Assembly: GCA_038025085.1 (NCBI GenBank)
Contig: CM076140.1
Location: 36,461,501 to 36,525,500, forward strand
Direction: 5' to 3'
DNA length: 64,000 nt
Source: Tetragonia tetragonoides
Taxonomy: Eukaryota; Streptophyta; Magnoliopsida; Caryophyllales; Aizoaceae
The notes beneath the pieces were generated by a model, which did not search any database, was not told the DNA's origin, and worked only from the letters and a program-made list of their open reading frames with translations. The stretch's first letter is position 1, and each line of letters opens with the position of its first letter. Positions 11,647 through 23,530 of this stretch are shown here, piece by piece. The translations under genes were made by a program, and so were the position numbers.

Positions 11647-12512
11647 TAAGATTCAAGAAAACCATTGAAGAGAATAATAACACATCAAAGGAAGAGAAGG
11701 CTAAGGTCATGATTTTCTTGAGGCACCACCTCTATGAGAACCTGAAAAATGAGTACCTTATGGTTGAAGATCCAAAGGAGTTGTGGCAAAATATCCATGA
11801 GAGATATGGGCACAGAGAACAAGTTTTGTTGCCACAAGTCCTATACGATTGCTCTAATCTGAGATTTCAGGATTTTAAATCTGTTGGCGAGTACAATTGA
11901 TCTCTACTATGCTTAGTTTCATCTATGAAATTATGTGGGCAAAAGGTCACTGAGAATGATATGCTTGAAAAAACCTATTCTACCATGCACGCCTCTAATG
12001 TGATACTCCAACATTAGTATCGTGAAAGAGGTTTCAAAAAGTACTTTGATCTGATATCAGTGCTATTGGTGACTGAGCTGAATAATCTGTTACTCATGAA
12101 AAATCACAACATGAGGCCTTTTGGAACAAGTGCAGTGCCAGAGGCACATTCAACCCAAATGGGTGAACAAGGTCTCCAATTGAAAATTAATAAATTTCGA
12201 GGCAAGCCTTTCAACAAGGACCAGTGTCGCCAGTTCAAGCGAAAAGGTAAATAAATAAACCAGTAGAGGACTGGAGGACCCGGGAAGCAAAAGATTACAT
12301 GTTTCAAATGTGGTATTAAAGGTCATTTTGCAAAGGATTGCCGAAGCACCAAGTATTTGGTGGAACTTTATCAAGCTTCCCAAAAAGGCAAAGAGAAAAA
12401 TATTGAGGCCAACTATGCGGATGAAGGCCCCGAGAACGTGCCAAGCCTTGATGTTTTTGACTATTTCATTGATTATGCTGAGAATGACTTTGGCAACCTG
12501 GGTATTAATTGA
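11647..12512 (+). pseudogene. Copia gag, copy 2 (5' truncated)
   Basis: Joins copy 1 integrase directly to the middle of gag (equivalent to position 9502 in copy 1). Frames match Gag well: ELWQNIHERYGHREQ, GFKKYFDLIS, TELNNLLLMKNH. The zinc knuckle at about 12300-12341 is complete, CFKCGIKGHFAKDC. Single stops occur near 11898 and 12252. It ends at the same TGA as copy 1. The join suggests recombination or tandem insertion followed by deletion. Confidence 0.85.
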
Positions 12513-12696
12513 TCTGATCCTAATCAAGTTGTATTAATTATGTGTGTTCACTATGAGTGTTTAGTTATGTTTTAAATAAATGCTTTAGAAAGCATCAGAC
12601 CACCAATGTATGTATGCATGTAATAATTTCGTATTAAATAAAAATTTGTGTGTTTGATTAATCACTAATCAAATATTTGTTTATGGTATTGAAGAT
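12513..12696 (+). other. gag-pol spacer, copy 2
   Basis: Counterpart of 10363-10542, with the same TGA before it, the same aataaa-bearing AT-rich stretch and the same gtattgaagatatgaac at its end. Confidence 0.55.
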
Positions 12697-13924
12697 ATGA
12701 ACTTCCAAAATGGAATTGGTGAACAATGTCTAATAGACAGTGCTGCAACACACACAATCATGAGGAATAAAGTCTACTTCACCCAATTGAATCCAATCGA
12801 GGCAAACGTTAACACCATTGGCGGTGTTGCAAATTAATCGAAGGATCGGAAAAGGCGTGTGTTATGCTCTCTATAGGGACGAAAATTGAAATAAAAGACG
12901 CATTGTATTCTACTACATCTCGAAGAAATTTATTGAGTTTTAAAGATATGCGTCAAAATGGTTACCACATGGAAACCATGACTGAAGACCAAAAGCAGTA
13001 CATGTGTCTTACATCAGTTAAAGCTGGCAAGAAGCGTGTATTTGAGAAAATGTCAGCGTACTCCTCGGGAATGTACTATACGTACATTAATCCCATTGAA
13101 ATAAATATGGTGTTCAAACAGTTGGTGGACAACAAAAAATTATGCTCTCTGTAGCATGACCGTTTAGGTCATCCTAGCACAAGTATGATGATAAAAATAA
13201 TTAAGGGTTCAACTGGACACCCATTGAAAAATGTCCGGGTACCAAATTCGGTGAACACCCTTGTGCTGCCTGTTCACTTGGAAAATTAATTGCGAGACTT
13301 TCCAAAAGTAAGCTTGGAAGTGAGGCTTCTGCATTCTTGGAAAGAATCCAAGGTGATATTTGCGGTCCAATTCGCCCGCCATGCGGACCATTCCGATATT
13401 TCACGGTATTATTAGATGCATCAACACGATGGTCGCATGTGAGTTTATTATCAACAAGAAATGTCGCATTTGCCAAACTATTGGCACAAATAATTCGATT
13501 GGAAACACAATTTCTAGATCATTCGATAAAGAAGATCAGGTTTTTATTTTTCGAAACTGGTGATTAAGAACGATTTGGTCCTCTTGGAGCTTACCGAGGA
13601 TCTGTCCCTTAATAGGAAATTTTGGCGTAGTAGTATCCACATAGATGAGACTACTCTGAGGGTGTAGGTTTTTATTTATTTATTTATTTGTTTGTTTGTT
13701 TGTTGGGTATTATTTTATTTTGTTTATTTATTTATTATTATTATTATTATTATTGCATTCACTTGTTTTAACATCCACCTTTTGTCTGTTTCCTACTGAT
13801 TTCAAAAATCAAATTGTTTTCGTGGGTCTTTCGGAAACAGTCTCCCTACTAGGCGACTAGTCGGGGTAAGGCTGTGTACATCTAGACCTCCCCAAGACCC
13901 CGCCCTCGGCGGGATATTTATTGG

Positions 13925-13955
<31 letters not shown>

Positions 13956-15978
13956 CGATAAAGAAGATCAGGTTGGATAATGCAGGAGAATTACATCCCA
14001 AACATTCAATGACTACTGCATGTCTATTGGGATTGAGGTGGAACACCCAGTTGCTCATCTTCATACCCAAAATGGCCTTGCCGAATCTTTGATAAAGTGG
14101 TTACAATTAATCGCTAGGCCATTATTAATGAAATCAAAATTATCATCTTCTATTTGGGGACATGCTATATTGCATGCAGCAGAATTAGTACGATTTAGGC
14201 CAGCTTCTTATCATGAATTCTCCCCTATGCAATTGGTAACTTGGGAAGAACCAAGTATTGCGCATCTGAAAACATTTGGGTGTGCAGTTTATGTACCAAT
14301 AGAACCACCTAATCGTACAAAGATGAGACCACGAGAAGGTTGGGAATATATATCGGTTTTGGAAGCCCCTCAATAATTAAGTATTTAGAACCGATGACTG
14401 GTGTTTTGATCACAACACGGTTTGCTGACTGTCATTTTGACTAGTCAGAATTCCCAAAATCCCAACCTTAGGGGGAGGAAGAGATACGGCGAACCCAAGT
14501 ACGACAAAAACAACGTGGGATGCAACAAGATATCTTATCTTGACCCATGTTCAAATGTGTGTGAACAGGAAGTGTAGAAAATTATTCATTTGCAAAATGT
14601 TGCAAATGAATTGCCTTACACATTTACCGATATAAAGAAAGTGACAAAATCACATATTCCAGCCATGAAAGCTCCTGCAAAGATCGAGATCCCTATAGGA
14701 AATTCTGATAATCCCTTTGCAAAGGATTCTAATATTAAGCGAAAGCATGGGCGACCAATTGGCTCTAAAGATTTGAAGCCAAGAAAATCGAAAAGGTTGG
14801 AAAATGTGAATATCAAAGATGTTCAACGATCTAAGGAAGAAAATGAACATGTGGAGCGCATGCAAAGTCGTCAATCAAAATGAAAAGGATGATAACATCC
14901 CACTTGAAACCTCAAGCGAGTATGAAAATATGGACAAGTATGAGATCTCAATAAATTATGCATATAACGGAAATAAATGGAATAGAAAAGACATGGAGAT
15001 TGACGATGCATTTGCATACACCGTTGCCACAGAGATAGTCATAAATGAGGATGGCATTGAGCCAAAATCAATTGATAAATGTCGTCAACGACACGATTGG
15101 CCAAAGTGGAAAGAGGCAATGCAGGCAGAATTAAAGTCGCTTGAAAAGCGACAAGTTTTTGGGCCATTAATTCAAACCCCAAAGGGGGTAAAGCCCGTTG
15201 GATATAAACGGATATTCGTACGAAAAAGAAATGAGAAAAACGAAATTGTAAGATACAAGGCAAGACTTGTAGCTCAGGGTTTTTCTCAAAAGCCATGACT
15301 TGACTATGATGAAACATATTCTCCAGCTGTTGATGCAACAACGTTGAGATTTCTAATCAGTCTTGCGAATTGTCAAGGACTAGAAATGCACTTAATGGAT
15401 GTTATGACTGCTTATTTGTATGGGTCACTTGATACATATATCTACATGAAAGTCCCAGAAGGACTTAAACTGCCTGAAGCCAACGTTTAAAGAAATCATG
15501 ATTTGTACTCAATAAAATTGAGTAAATGTTTATATGGCCTAAAGCGGTCAGGAAGAATGTGGTATAACCGTTTAAGTGAATACCTCCTAAGGGAAGGATA
15601 TAAAAATGATAAAATCTTCCCATATGTCTTCATCAAGAGAACTAGATCTGGACTCGCCATCATAGCAGTCTATGTTGATGACTTAAATATCATTGGGACG
15701 TTAGATGAAATCGAAAGAACGGCTCGATACCTGATGAAAGAGTTCGAAATGAAGGATTTGGGAAGAACAAAGTTTTGTCTTGGTTTGCAGATCGAACACC
15801 TCGATGATAGAATTTTTATTCATCAATCAAACTACACCGAGAAGGTTTTGAAAAAGTTCTATATGGATAAAGCACACCCAATAAGTTCTCCGATGGTCGT
15901 ACTTTCTCTAAATCCTAAAGATGATCCATTTCGACCACGAGAGGAGAATGAAGATGTCCTTAGACCAGACGTACCATA
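12697..15978 (+). pseudogene. Copia pol, copy 2 (protease, integrase, RT; broken and 3' truncated)
   Basis: The protease motif DSAATH is intact. Lesions include a one-base loss near 12833, a Trp-to-stop TAG at 13153, a base loss near 13245, an RTE insertion at 13543-13953 within the integrase, and stops near 14374 and 14881. Integrase resumes as EVEHPVAHLHTQNGLAES and HLKTFGCAVYVP. Reverse transcriptase follows: RYKARLVAQGFSQKP, then MDVMTAYLYGSLD, CLYGLKRSGRMWYNRL, and the catalytic box IIAVYVDDLNIIGT around 15660-15700. Homology stops at DVPY, where a CACTA terminus begins, so the RNase H domain and 3' LTR are missing. Confidence 0.88.
13543..13953 (+). mobile_element. 5'-truncated RTE-type LINE insertion
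   Basis: A 411-bp insert is flanked by a perfect 21-bp duplication (13522-13542 and 13954-13974), the mark of target-primed reverse transcription. It starts with the end of the RTE ORF (reading LTEDLSLNRKFWRS and stopping after TLRV), followed by a low-complexity 3' UTR (tttatt, gttt and att runs). It ends with the RTE tail block (ggtctttcggaaacagtctc, gcgactagtc, gaccccgcc) and a (TTG)n tail. The same tail occurs inverted at 62221-62345. Confidence 0.93.
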
Positions 15979-17162
15979 CACTACAAGAATTCAGGTGTTT
16001 TGCTACTGAAATTAGCCACTGAATACAAATTAGTCGCTATTAGAAGCGGAAGAGGTAAAAAAGTGGTAGAACTTTAGTTTTCCTTTATGTTTTGAGGTTT
16101 GTGTGACCCATCCAACCCTAGGTTTATAAAGAACTTTAATCCCAATCCCAAATTCCGCCCCTTTTCCTAATGAACACCCCAAATTTCAGTTCATCTCCTT
16201 TCTCTCACTTATCTATTATCTTTATCTCTAATCCTTCTCTCCTAACTCAACCCCCATTTGATTAGTCCATCCCAAATTCTCTGGTTACTCCATATTCTCT
16301 CTCTCCTTACTCCTTCAGTCTCCATCTCCTCTTTGTTTCTTTGCTCTCCATTAAACTCTTATCATTTTCATCCATCAAATCCCCTCTTGTCATCCTCCCT
16401 TCTCTCTATCTCTATCATCTTCTTCCTTTCTCATCACTCAAGGTATGCCATTAATGTGCTCCAACGAAAGAAAACTTGAAGAACAAGATCTCCCAAAGAA
16501 AAGAAAAGAAAAGAAGGTCTTAATCTCGGTGGTGTCATGCATGTCGGTGCAAAGAAAAGAAGAAGGTCGATCTGGGCTCATTTTTGCCGATCTAGGTTTT
16601 GGGTTTTAGGAGGTTTGTTTTACTTGTATAGATTTGATTTTGGGTTATTTAAGATTAGATCTAAAAACTTACTAAACATATGTTTTTGTGGTACATTGTT
16701 AACTTCATCCTCTTTGTGTAATTCTAGATCCCTTCGAATGTTTCATTTGTTTTTTGTAAGAAGTTCATAGTACATCTTAGATATGTTTGAATGTTTCTTT
16801 TTTTTTTTTGGTAATAAATTCATAGTTCATGTCTTAGATTGTTCAAGCTCTGAATATTTTACAATTACAAACTTTTTTTGTGCAATTGTAGATCTGTTCT
16901 TGTGAGATTGTGTTTTGGTTTGGGAATTAGTTGTGCAATTGGATGGATGCTTTTGGGGAGTTATCAAAATGCGTTTGGGGCATTACTTCTAATTCCATAT
17001 TAGCAGCCTAATTTGTGGCTGTTAATCTGGAATTTTTTTTAAAGAAAATTAACCTTAGCGACCGACGACATTCGGTAGCTAATAAAATTGCGACTGAGTT
17101 AACGACTGATTATCATTTAGCGACAAGGGTTTTAGCGACTGACCAAAATCAGGCGCTAATCA
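15979..17162. mobile_element. CACTA transposon with one terminus missing (CACTA-1)
   Basis: The left end cactacaagaa sits exactly where copia RT homology breaks off. Subterminal motifs follow: gtcgct-type units near 16030-16045, and at the right side the inverse-oriented agcgac units at 17057-17150. Opposed orientation is what CACTA ends show. No matching ttcttgtagtg end exists on the right; at 17163 the sequence passes into an L1 fragment, so the right terminus is lost. The interior (16140-17030) looks like a promoter plus 5' UTR (pyrimidine-rich leader, then aaggtatgcc and a T-rich intron-like stretch), perhaps captured host sequence. There is no transposase. Confidence 0.7.
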
Positions 17163-17628
17163 CCTCCCATCTTGTCCTCAGGTTGTAGAAGGCTATTAAA
17201 GTCTCCCATCACCACCCAAGGCCCTTGCAAAGTGGCTTCAATTTGTCTCAAGTCATTCCATAGTATCAATCTTTCATTGACCCCATTAAAGCCATATACA
17301 AAAGTCACCCAGAAACTCTTTGCAGTATGTAGCTATATGCATCACCTGGCAATGGATCATCTGTGCAGTTGTCAAGAGAACCTGCACTCTGAAAACTATC
17401 TACTCTCCACATCACCCATATTCTACCTCGAGGATTTTCAGAATGGTTAGTATGAGAACCCCAGCCAGGACAAACACTAGCCTGACACTTATTGAAATTT
17501 ACTTCCCTAATTTTTGTTTTCACTAGGCCACAGAGACCAACTTTATTCTGCATCAGGAAGTATTTCACCTCCCTCTGCTTAATAGGAGCATTCAAGCCCC
17601 TCACATTCCACGATAGCAACCTATCCAT
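17163..17628 (-). pseudogene. L1-type LINE ORF2, endonuclease fragment
   Basis: Read leftwards from the ATG at 17628: MDRLLSWNVRGLN, then QREVKYFLMQNKVGLCGLVKTK, which is the start of a plant L1 apurinic-like endonuclease (EEP fold). A frameshift near 17310-17320 separates this from SFWVTFVYGFN and from GPWVVMGDFNSLLQPEDKMGG, which carries the conserved GDFN. Homology ends at the CACTA border, so the reverse transcriptase is absent. The expected ETK catalytic triplet reads KTK (E to K), which would remove the metal-binding glutamate. Confidence 0.85.
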
Positions 17629-17790
17629 GCTCCCTGTAGGAGCTAGATGTTGCACCTTCTACTTCTTCAGCTTCACTGTCAAGCTGATCAACCCCTACTT
17701 CACTATCTTGGAGAATTTCAAAAGCATTCCCTGTATTAATATTTTCCATTTCCACCCCTTCTATTTGATGTGCCCTTTTCTGCCTATTCA
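17621..17790 (-). pseudogene. L1-type LINE ORF1, C-terminal end
   Basis: An acidic segment (NTGNAFEILQDSEVGVDQ, LDSEAEEVEGATSS) runs into a TAG that overlaps the ORF2 start as atggatag (minus strand 17628-17621). An 8-base ORF1/ORF2 overlap supports the reading. The upstream part of ORF1 is cut off by the ATT array at 17799. Confidence 0.6.
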
Positions 17791-17796
17791 CTGGTT

Positions 17797-18028
<232 letters not shown>

Positions 18029-20764
18029 TGTAACACCCCGAATTTTCTACTAAAATAAATAAATAAAAATAGATAAAACTCGAGCCAAAATTTCGGTAGA
18101 GTTTCCTTTGTAAATAGGCATCCCAAGTTATCGACTTTACAAAACCTGCTTAAACAGAATATTAAAACAAAATCCAATCAACCCAGCGGAAGAGTCTAAT
18201 CAAATTCGGGTGTTACCGCCACACTCACTCATACGAATGAGTGTAAGGCTCTTCAACTGACTTCTAGTAATAATTTTGTGAATTACTATAATGGTCTATT
18301 TATTACATTTGATCAATAAACTAGAAATATAAGTTAAATCTAAAAGCAAGTTCTTCTTGCCAAGACTCTATTCGGCTACTATCTGGAGCGTCCTCACCAC
18401 AAAACAACCTGCATACAAATAATCTGTCATCAGGAAAATACACGATTCACATCGTGGGTGACAGCCCGAAAACGGGTCAGCGTGAACTGAGTAACTCACA
18501 TCAATCACGTAAAGACCATCTTAAATTCAGTTCAAGATATACACGTATATGCATAACTCACATAAAACACTCACATGAATCCCACCTAAATTGTAACTCA
18601 TTACACTTACAATATATAAAACATAAACAACCATTAGTTCTAATCTATATGCTTTATCTAGGTAACGACATTCACACTAAAGAAAGCAACAAGAAGAACC
18701 ACCCAGGAAACATAAATAGCTTGTCATTTCCATCTTTCTCGTGTCTTATACTCTTGTTAGCTCAATGGTTCTTCTTTAACTTTAGTTTGGTAGCTTCACA
18801 CTTTTAACTTGGCGCAAGGGAGGTTAGAATCCTAGGGCTGCCACATCTGGGGGCATTTAAAACCATCCGACCACATCTGGGGGTTGCTTAGCCATATCTG
18901 GGGGCTCATCGGAACTGTTGACCACATCTGGGGGTCAATAGCCACATCTGGGGGCTAGGACACATCTGGGGGCTAGGACACATCTGGGGCCCAGTTCAAA
19001 ACTCATATGGGACGTCTCCCGAACTGTTGTTACCCAAAAGTTCCTAAACTACCAAGTGCCATCTCCCACTTTAAATGATTAGTAGCTTTTATTAACGTTT
19101 TTTGTCCTTTATCTCTTATGACGTTTTACACAATACGTCATAAACTTGCTCATAACATTCATAACTCGTAGCATAGGAATACATTCCCATTCCTTTTCTT
19201 TCTCTTGATTCACTTCTTTACTTGTATATCACAACCTAGCAGAAATAGCTCAAACATGTAAACAATTGGTCTAATACCTCATAGCAAACCTACACACTTT
19301 AACTTGTAAACTAGAGTCTTAATATGATCATTCTCATTTACATATAACTTGTATAAATACACATCATAGGATGATAACTCGCCATCCTCAATCATTTGTC
19401 CTAATCTACTACATCCCAGACTATGTACATATATACCAGCAAGGCAAATCTCAGTAAAAGATAACTAAATAGCAACCATTTGTTTACTCACATGACTTCA
19501 TGCAATACAGACAATAACTATCATGTCAGTACATCTACAAGAACCACAATAGCTCGTGTTCTCTCTTTGCTTGCGTAAATAAGCTCTCAATTCAAGCAAT
19601 AACTGTTTTGTTCATAATTTACTATTAGATTTAAGATACAAATAAAACTAAGAAAAGAACAACATATTTGCTCACACCTTATCATCACCTAGACTTATAT
19701 CTTTCCATACACAAACTATAGTATTCTAGGCAGTAAGTATTTAGGTTCCAGATACTCTAATCAAACTATAGTATTCTGGACAACATGTATTCAGATTTCA
19801 GATATTTTAACTAATAGCCAACAATTTACTTTCTTCCTCCTAAGCATATTAAGCATGAAAATTACCTACCTATTAGCAACAAATACATGTTTCTAGGTCA
19901 ATAAACAAGACTAATTTACCTACTCACACTTAACATTAGTATCACTATAATACTAGCTGGAATTTACACAGATAGCTACTATACAATAATTTATGGTCAA
20001 ATCAATTCAATTACCCATACACGTAGTATACTCAAAATAAATCTAAAAAGGACCGTACGAAATAGATATAAGTTACCTCTAATCGAGCCACCGAAAGCAA
20101 TTACGCACCATAAACGCCAATTCAATCCTCAAACATTCATCATATATGCATATAAACAAAGTAGATAAATTAAAACCCAATTCAGAATTCAAGTCACTAA
20201 ATACCCAATTCAATTTAGGGCTTAGGATTTCTGGACACAAACCAACTAAAAGGACAAACTAGGCATCGACCTGGGTGGCGACTAGGTGGCGTTTGGAGCC
20301 TGGTGGTCGCCGCAATCCATGGCAACTCAACCGAACCAGCAGCAACAAAAACATAGGAGAGAGGAGGGAGAGATTCGCGTGAACAGTACTGAGAGGAGAG
20401 AGAAAACTTTGGTCTTTAACAGTGAACTAGTAAAACTAACAGTAAAGTTTAGAGAAGAGAGAGAGAGTGGAGAACATGAGGGTGATGCGTGATGAGGAAT
20501 TGTGGTGGTGCGTTGGTGGTGTGCTTGACTGAGGAAACTAGAGGAAGACAAAGAGTAACAAAGTAGTAGCAAGACAGAGAAATAAAAAGGGTGGAACAAA
20601 GGGTCGGTTAGCTTAGGGAATTTTCTTAGTCTAATGGGTTTCTTCAACCTTTTTAATTGGACCCCGTAGTAGAACACTATTATTAATATCTAACATACAC
20701 AAGAAAAATACTTCTTTATTTTTTTCTTAAATTAGGAAATGCTAGCAAAATAGTGGGTATTACA
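18029..20764 (-). repeat. Gypsy-A full-length LTR (2736 bp)
   Basis: On the minus strand this is the 3' LTR. It includes a hairpin at 18226-18243 (cactcat / atgagtg with a 4-base loop) also found in related LTRs, and a cluster of ccacatctggggg repeats at 18841-18986. The weak 116-residue minus-strand frame at 20327-20677 is not supported as a gene. Confidence 0.85.
18841..18986. repeat. Cluster of seven ccacatctggggg-type repeats
   Basis: The core acatctggggg (with one atatctggggg and one ending gggcc) occurs seven times in about 146 bp at irregular spacing. A related but weaker set using acaactgggggc is at 25183-25252 in the LTR of gypsy-C. Confidence 0.85.
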
Positions 20765-23176
20765 TTTTACCCTCCTTACAAAAAGTTTCGTCCTCGAAAC
20801 TTGCGTAAAATAATTTTCTTAGAACATATGGGGTTTCACACTACACATAATACTCAACCATGTCAATAGACAACTATGCATGTAGTTCTTAACGCAACAG
20901 AAAACAAGAAGACAGCAGAATAAGGTAATAAACTTCCGCTGCGTACTCTGATCATCATTCTTTCTGTCTACCAGTACTTCCATCTATCTTAACAGGTTAC
21001 ATGTAGATACGAAAGGTATTTGTGGGTCTCCATCCATATACTAAAACATGAAACACCATTCAGGCATATGGCCAAACCTCAAACACTAGACTTAATCTGC
21101 ATTACTGACTCACTAGACATGCTCATAGCAGGAAGTCAGAAAATCTCAATTAACAAGAAAACTCATTCATAAACACCTATAACACAAGAGGCGTGCAAGA
21201 AAATATTCACCAAAGTAAAATACAATGCAAATAATCTGCCAATTCAGCTTCAATAACTCATGGACTTATCAAAAGAAATCCATATCTCAACTCTTCATTG
21301 ACGTAGTTCAACATTCATGCTTTGGTAATTGATACTCTACACGAAACTGTGAACCTAAGTATACATATTACTTTAAAAGCTCAATCAATCACATGCTCCT
21401 CTCATAATGCAAAGTCATATCAAGAACTTCCTTTCATCTAACTAATTCTATTGTGTACTCTATAAATGTCAAAATAACAAGCTCTAGTTAAACACTAAAC
21501 ATTCACATGTATTCATCTATACACAGATAAACTACTTCTGTATACTTCAACTTTTGTTTAAACCAAACAAGTAGTCATACATTAGTCTTATAATTGTCAC
21601 ATAAAATCAAATCAACTAAAGCATGCATTAATTTGAGTAAAAGTTTACACTCACAACAGGCATTGACTTACTAATTCACCAAGTACATATACAAAAAGTT
21701 TAATAGACATGAACACTCGAGCATAATCTATTACGACCAATGCGTACAGGTTAAACACTTAGCAGATCACCATCCAACAATCATTTTCCTGGCATGTGAC
21801 CAACAACATTATGACATATAGCACTCTAGTAAACAATATCACTCAAGCCTAATCCATCCATTCTTACAACTTCAGTTGACATCTTTTTCTTTTTTTTTTT
21901 TCCCCACAAACAAGAAGCATAAAAGTAGCACACAAAAGTTCCACATTTAAAACATGCCATATGCATCTAAGCTTTCATGTCGCCTTAATCATCATTCAGA
22001 CATGTAGACATTAGTGTCACACTTGTCATCAACACCAAATTGATTCCCATGCAGTCCCATATAACATGTAAGTCCCAAAACGACAAGAAACTCAAGAATC
22101 AGAACATGTAAAACCCTTTCTAAACTTCCAGTTGACACCCCCCTTTTTTTTCTTTCCTTTTTTTTTCTAATCCCAGCAGCAAACAGAAAGCCGACAGGAA
22201 AACACAACTGTGCCGACATTTAAAACACATAGAGCACATAATCAATAATTAAACTTCGATAAATCATGAATCCATCTGAGTGCATTCTGTAAATACTATT
22301 CCCATGATTCTCGCTTACCTAACTCAAGTAAAATTTATAGACTAGATATAACAAAAATATAACCCAGAAGAAATCTACACACATCATACAGATCAAAACA
22401 TTGTGTACTCATCTTACACTGGCACTCTAATTTCATCTAAGTAGGATTCAAACAGAAAATACGTGGCCTTCAATACATATAACAAGTGCCAAGACGTCAC
22501 ACAAGCAGAGGAAGTACACAAGTAGTCAATTCTTAGAAACTACGTAAGACTTGTCAGAAGCAAAGTATGCTTCAAAATTAAAAGATTTCTCAACCAGCAG
22601 ACCCATCGAATACTCGTTAACCCATTGACTTATCCATATCTGATGGATCTGTTAAACATACTCAGATACTAGCTTTTCATTAACATCATTAGCCAACCCG
22701 TAGACTCATATCATTGGCCATTCTAGTATCCTAACAGCAAAACTACTCAGAATAAAACATATACTTTTACTTGTGCCAACAATGAAATGATTCACACTTA
22801 TATAAGGAAAGTAGTACAAAGATCATAGCATTTAACTCATACAGCCTGGTTGTCATGTAAAGTCACATCTAAAGCAATGGTCCGCAAGGCATTCATATAA
22901 AACACATAGAATCATATAACACGTAAGCTCAACTTCTTAATTCATCCCAAGCATAGCCAAATATGCTTCACTCTCTGGAAGGCTTCTCTAGTTTTCCTAA
23001 ACACTTTTCAAGTTTACCTAGTCTTTCTTAATCCATTTAATCCTGGAAAACTTAGTTATGCTTAGATCACACGATCCTTGCATTGACACCAAATACCAAA
23101 GAGCAAATTGCTCTGACTCGACTCTAAAACAGTACAGATCGTACCTCGAAAGGAACGAACTGCTCTGATACCACTT
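20765..23176 (-). other. Gypsy-A interior, no ORF
   Basis: About 2.4 kb of AT-rich sequence with PPT at the left and PBS at the right. No Gag zinc knuckle, protease, RT or integrase motif is visible in any frame; the longest frames are about 90 codons and featureless. Confidence 0.7.
23162..23173 (-). promoter_or_regulatory. Primer binding site, gypsy-A
   Basis: Minus strand TGGTATCAGAGC, complementary to the 3' end of initiator methionine tRNA, three bases inside the 5' LTR. Confidence 0.85.
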
Positions 23177-23457
23177 TGTAACACCCCGAATTTTCTACTA
23201 AAATAAATAAATAAAAATAGATAAAACTCGAGCCAAAATTTCGGCAGAGTTTCCTTTGTAAATAGGCATCCCAAGTTATCGACTTTACAAAACCTGCTTA
23301 AACAGAATATTAAAACAAAATCCAATCAACCTTCTTAGTCTAATGGGTTTCTTCAACCTTTTTAATTGGACCCTCTAGTAGAACACTATTATTAATATCT
23401 AACATACACAATTTTTTTCTTAAATTAGGAAATGCTAGAAAAATAGTGGGTATTACA
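23177..23457 (-). repeat. Gypsy-A second LTR, internally deleted (281 bp)
   Basis: The first ~155 bp match 18029-18182 and the last ~125 bp match 20625-20764; the ~2.45 kb between is missing. The deleted LTR is the transcription-side (5') LTR, so this copy has probably lost much of its promoter. Confidence 0.88.
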
Positions 23458-23462
23458 ATTAC

Positions 23463-23530
23463 CTCGTGATATTCATCTTTTTCTTTTCTTATTTTCTTAC
23501 TTTTTCCCCTTACCTTTATATATGTATATG
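23463..23530. repeat. Repeat R1, copy 2 (right part)
   Basis: Resumes R1 after gypsy-A with the ctttttcttttcttattttc stretch, matching 6630-6671 in copy 1. Confidence 0.65.

Larger units (their letters stand above)
18029..23457 (-). mobile_element. Gypsy-type LTR element without coding capacity (gypsy-A)
   Basis: The element begins tgtaacaccccg and ends gggtattaca, and is flanked by ATTAC at 18024-18028 and 23458-23462. Transcription polarity is leftward. The PBS is at the inner edge of the right-hand LTR (gctctgatacca at 23162-23173, i.e. TGGTATCAGAGC on the minus strand, initiator-Met tRNA type), and the polypurine tract lies next to the left LTR (minus-strand aaggagggtaaaa, about 20765-20777). 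The 2.4-kb interior (20765-23176) contains no gag or pol, so this is a large non-autonomous derivative dependent on proteins of a relative. Lineage within Ty3/gypsy is inferred only from LTR and PBS style. Confidence 0.85.
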
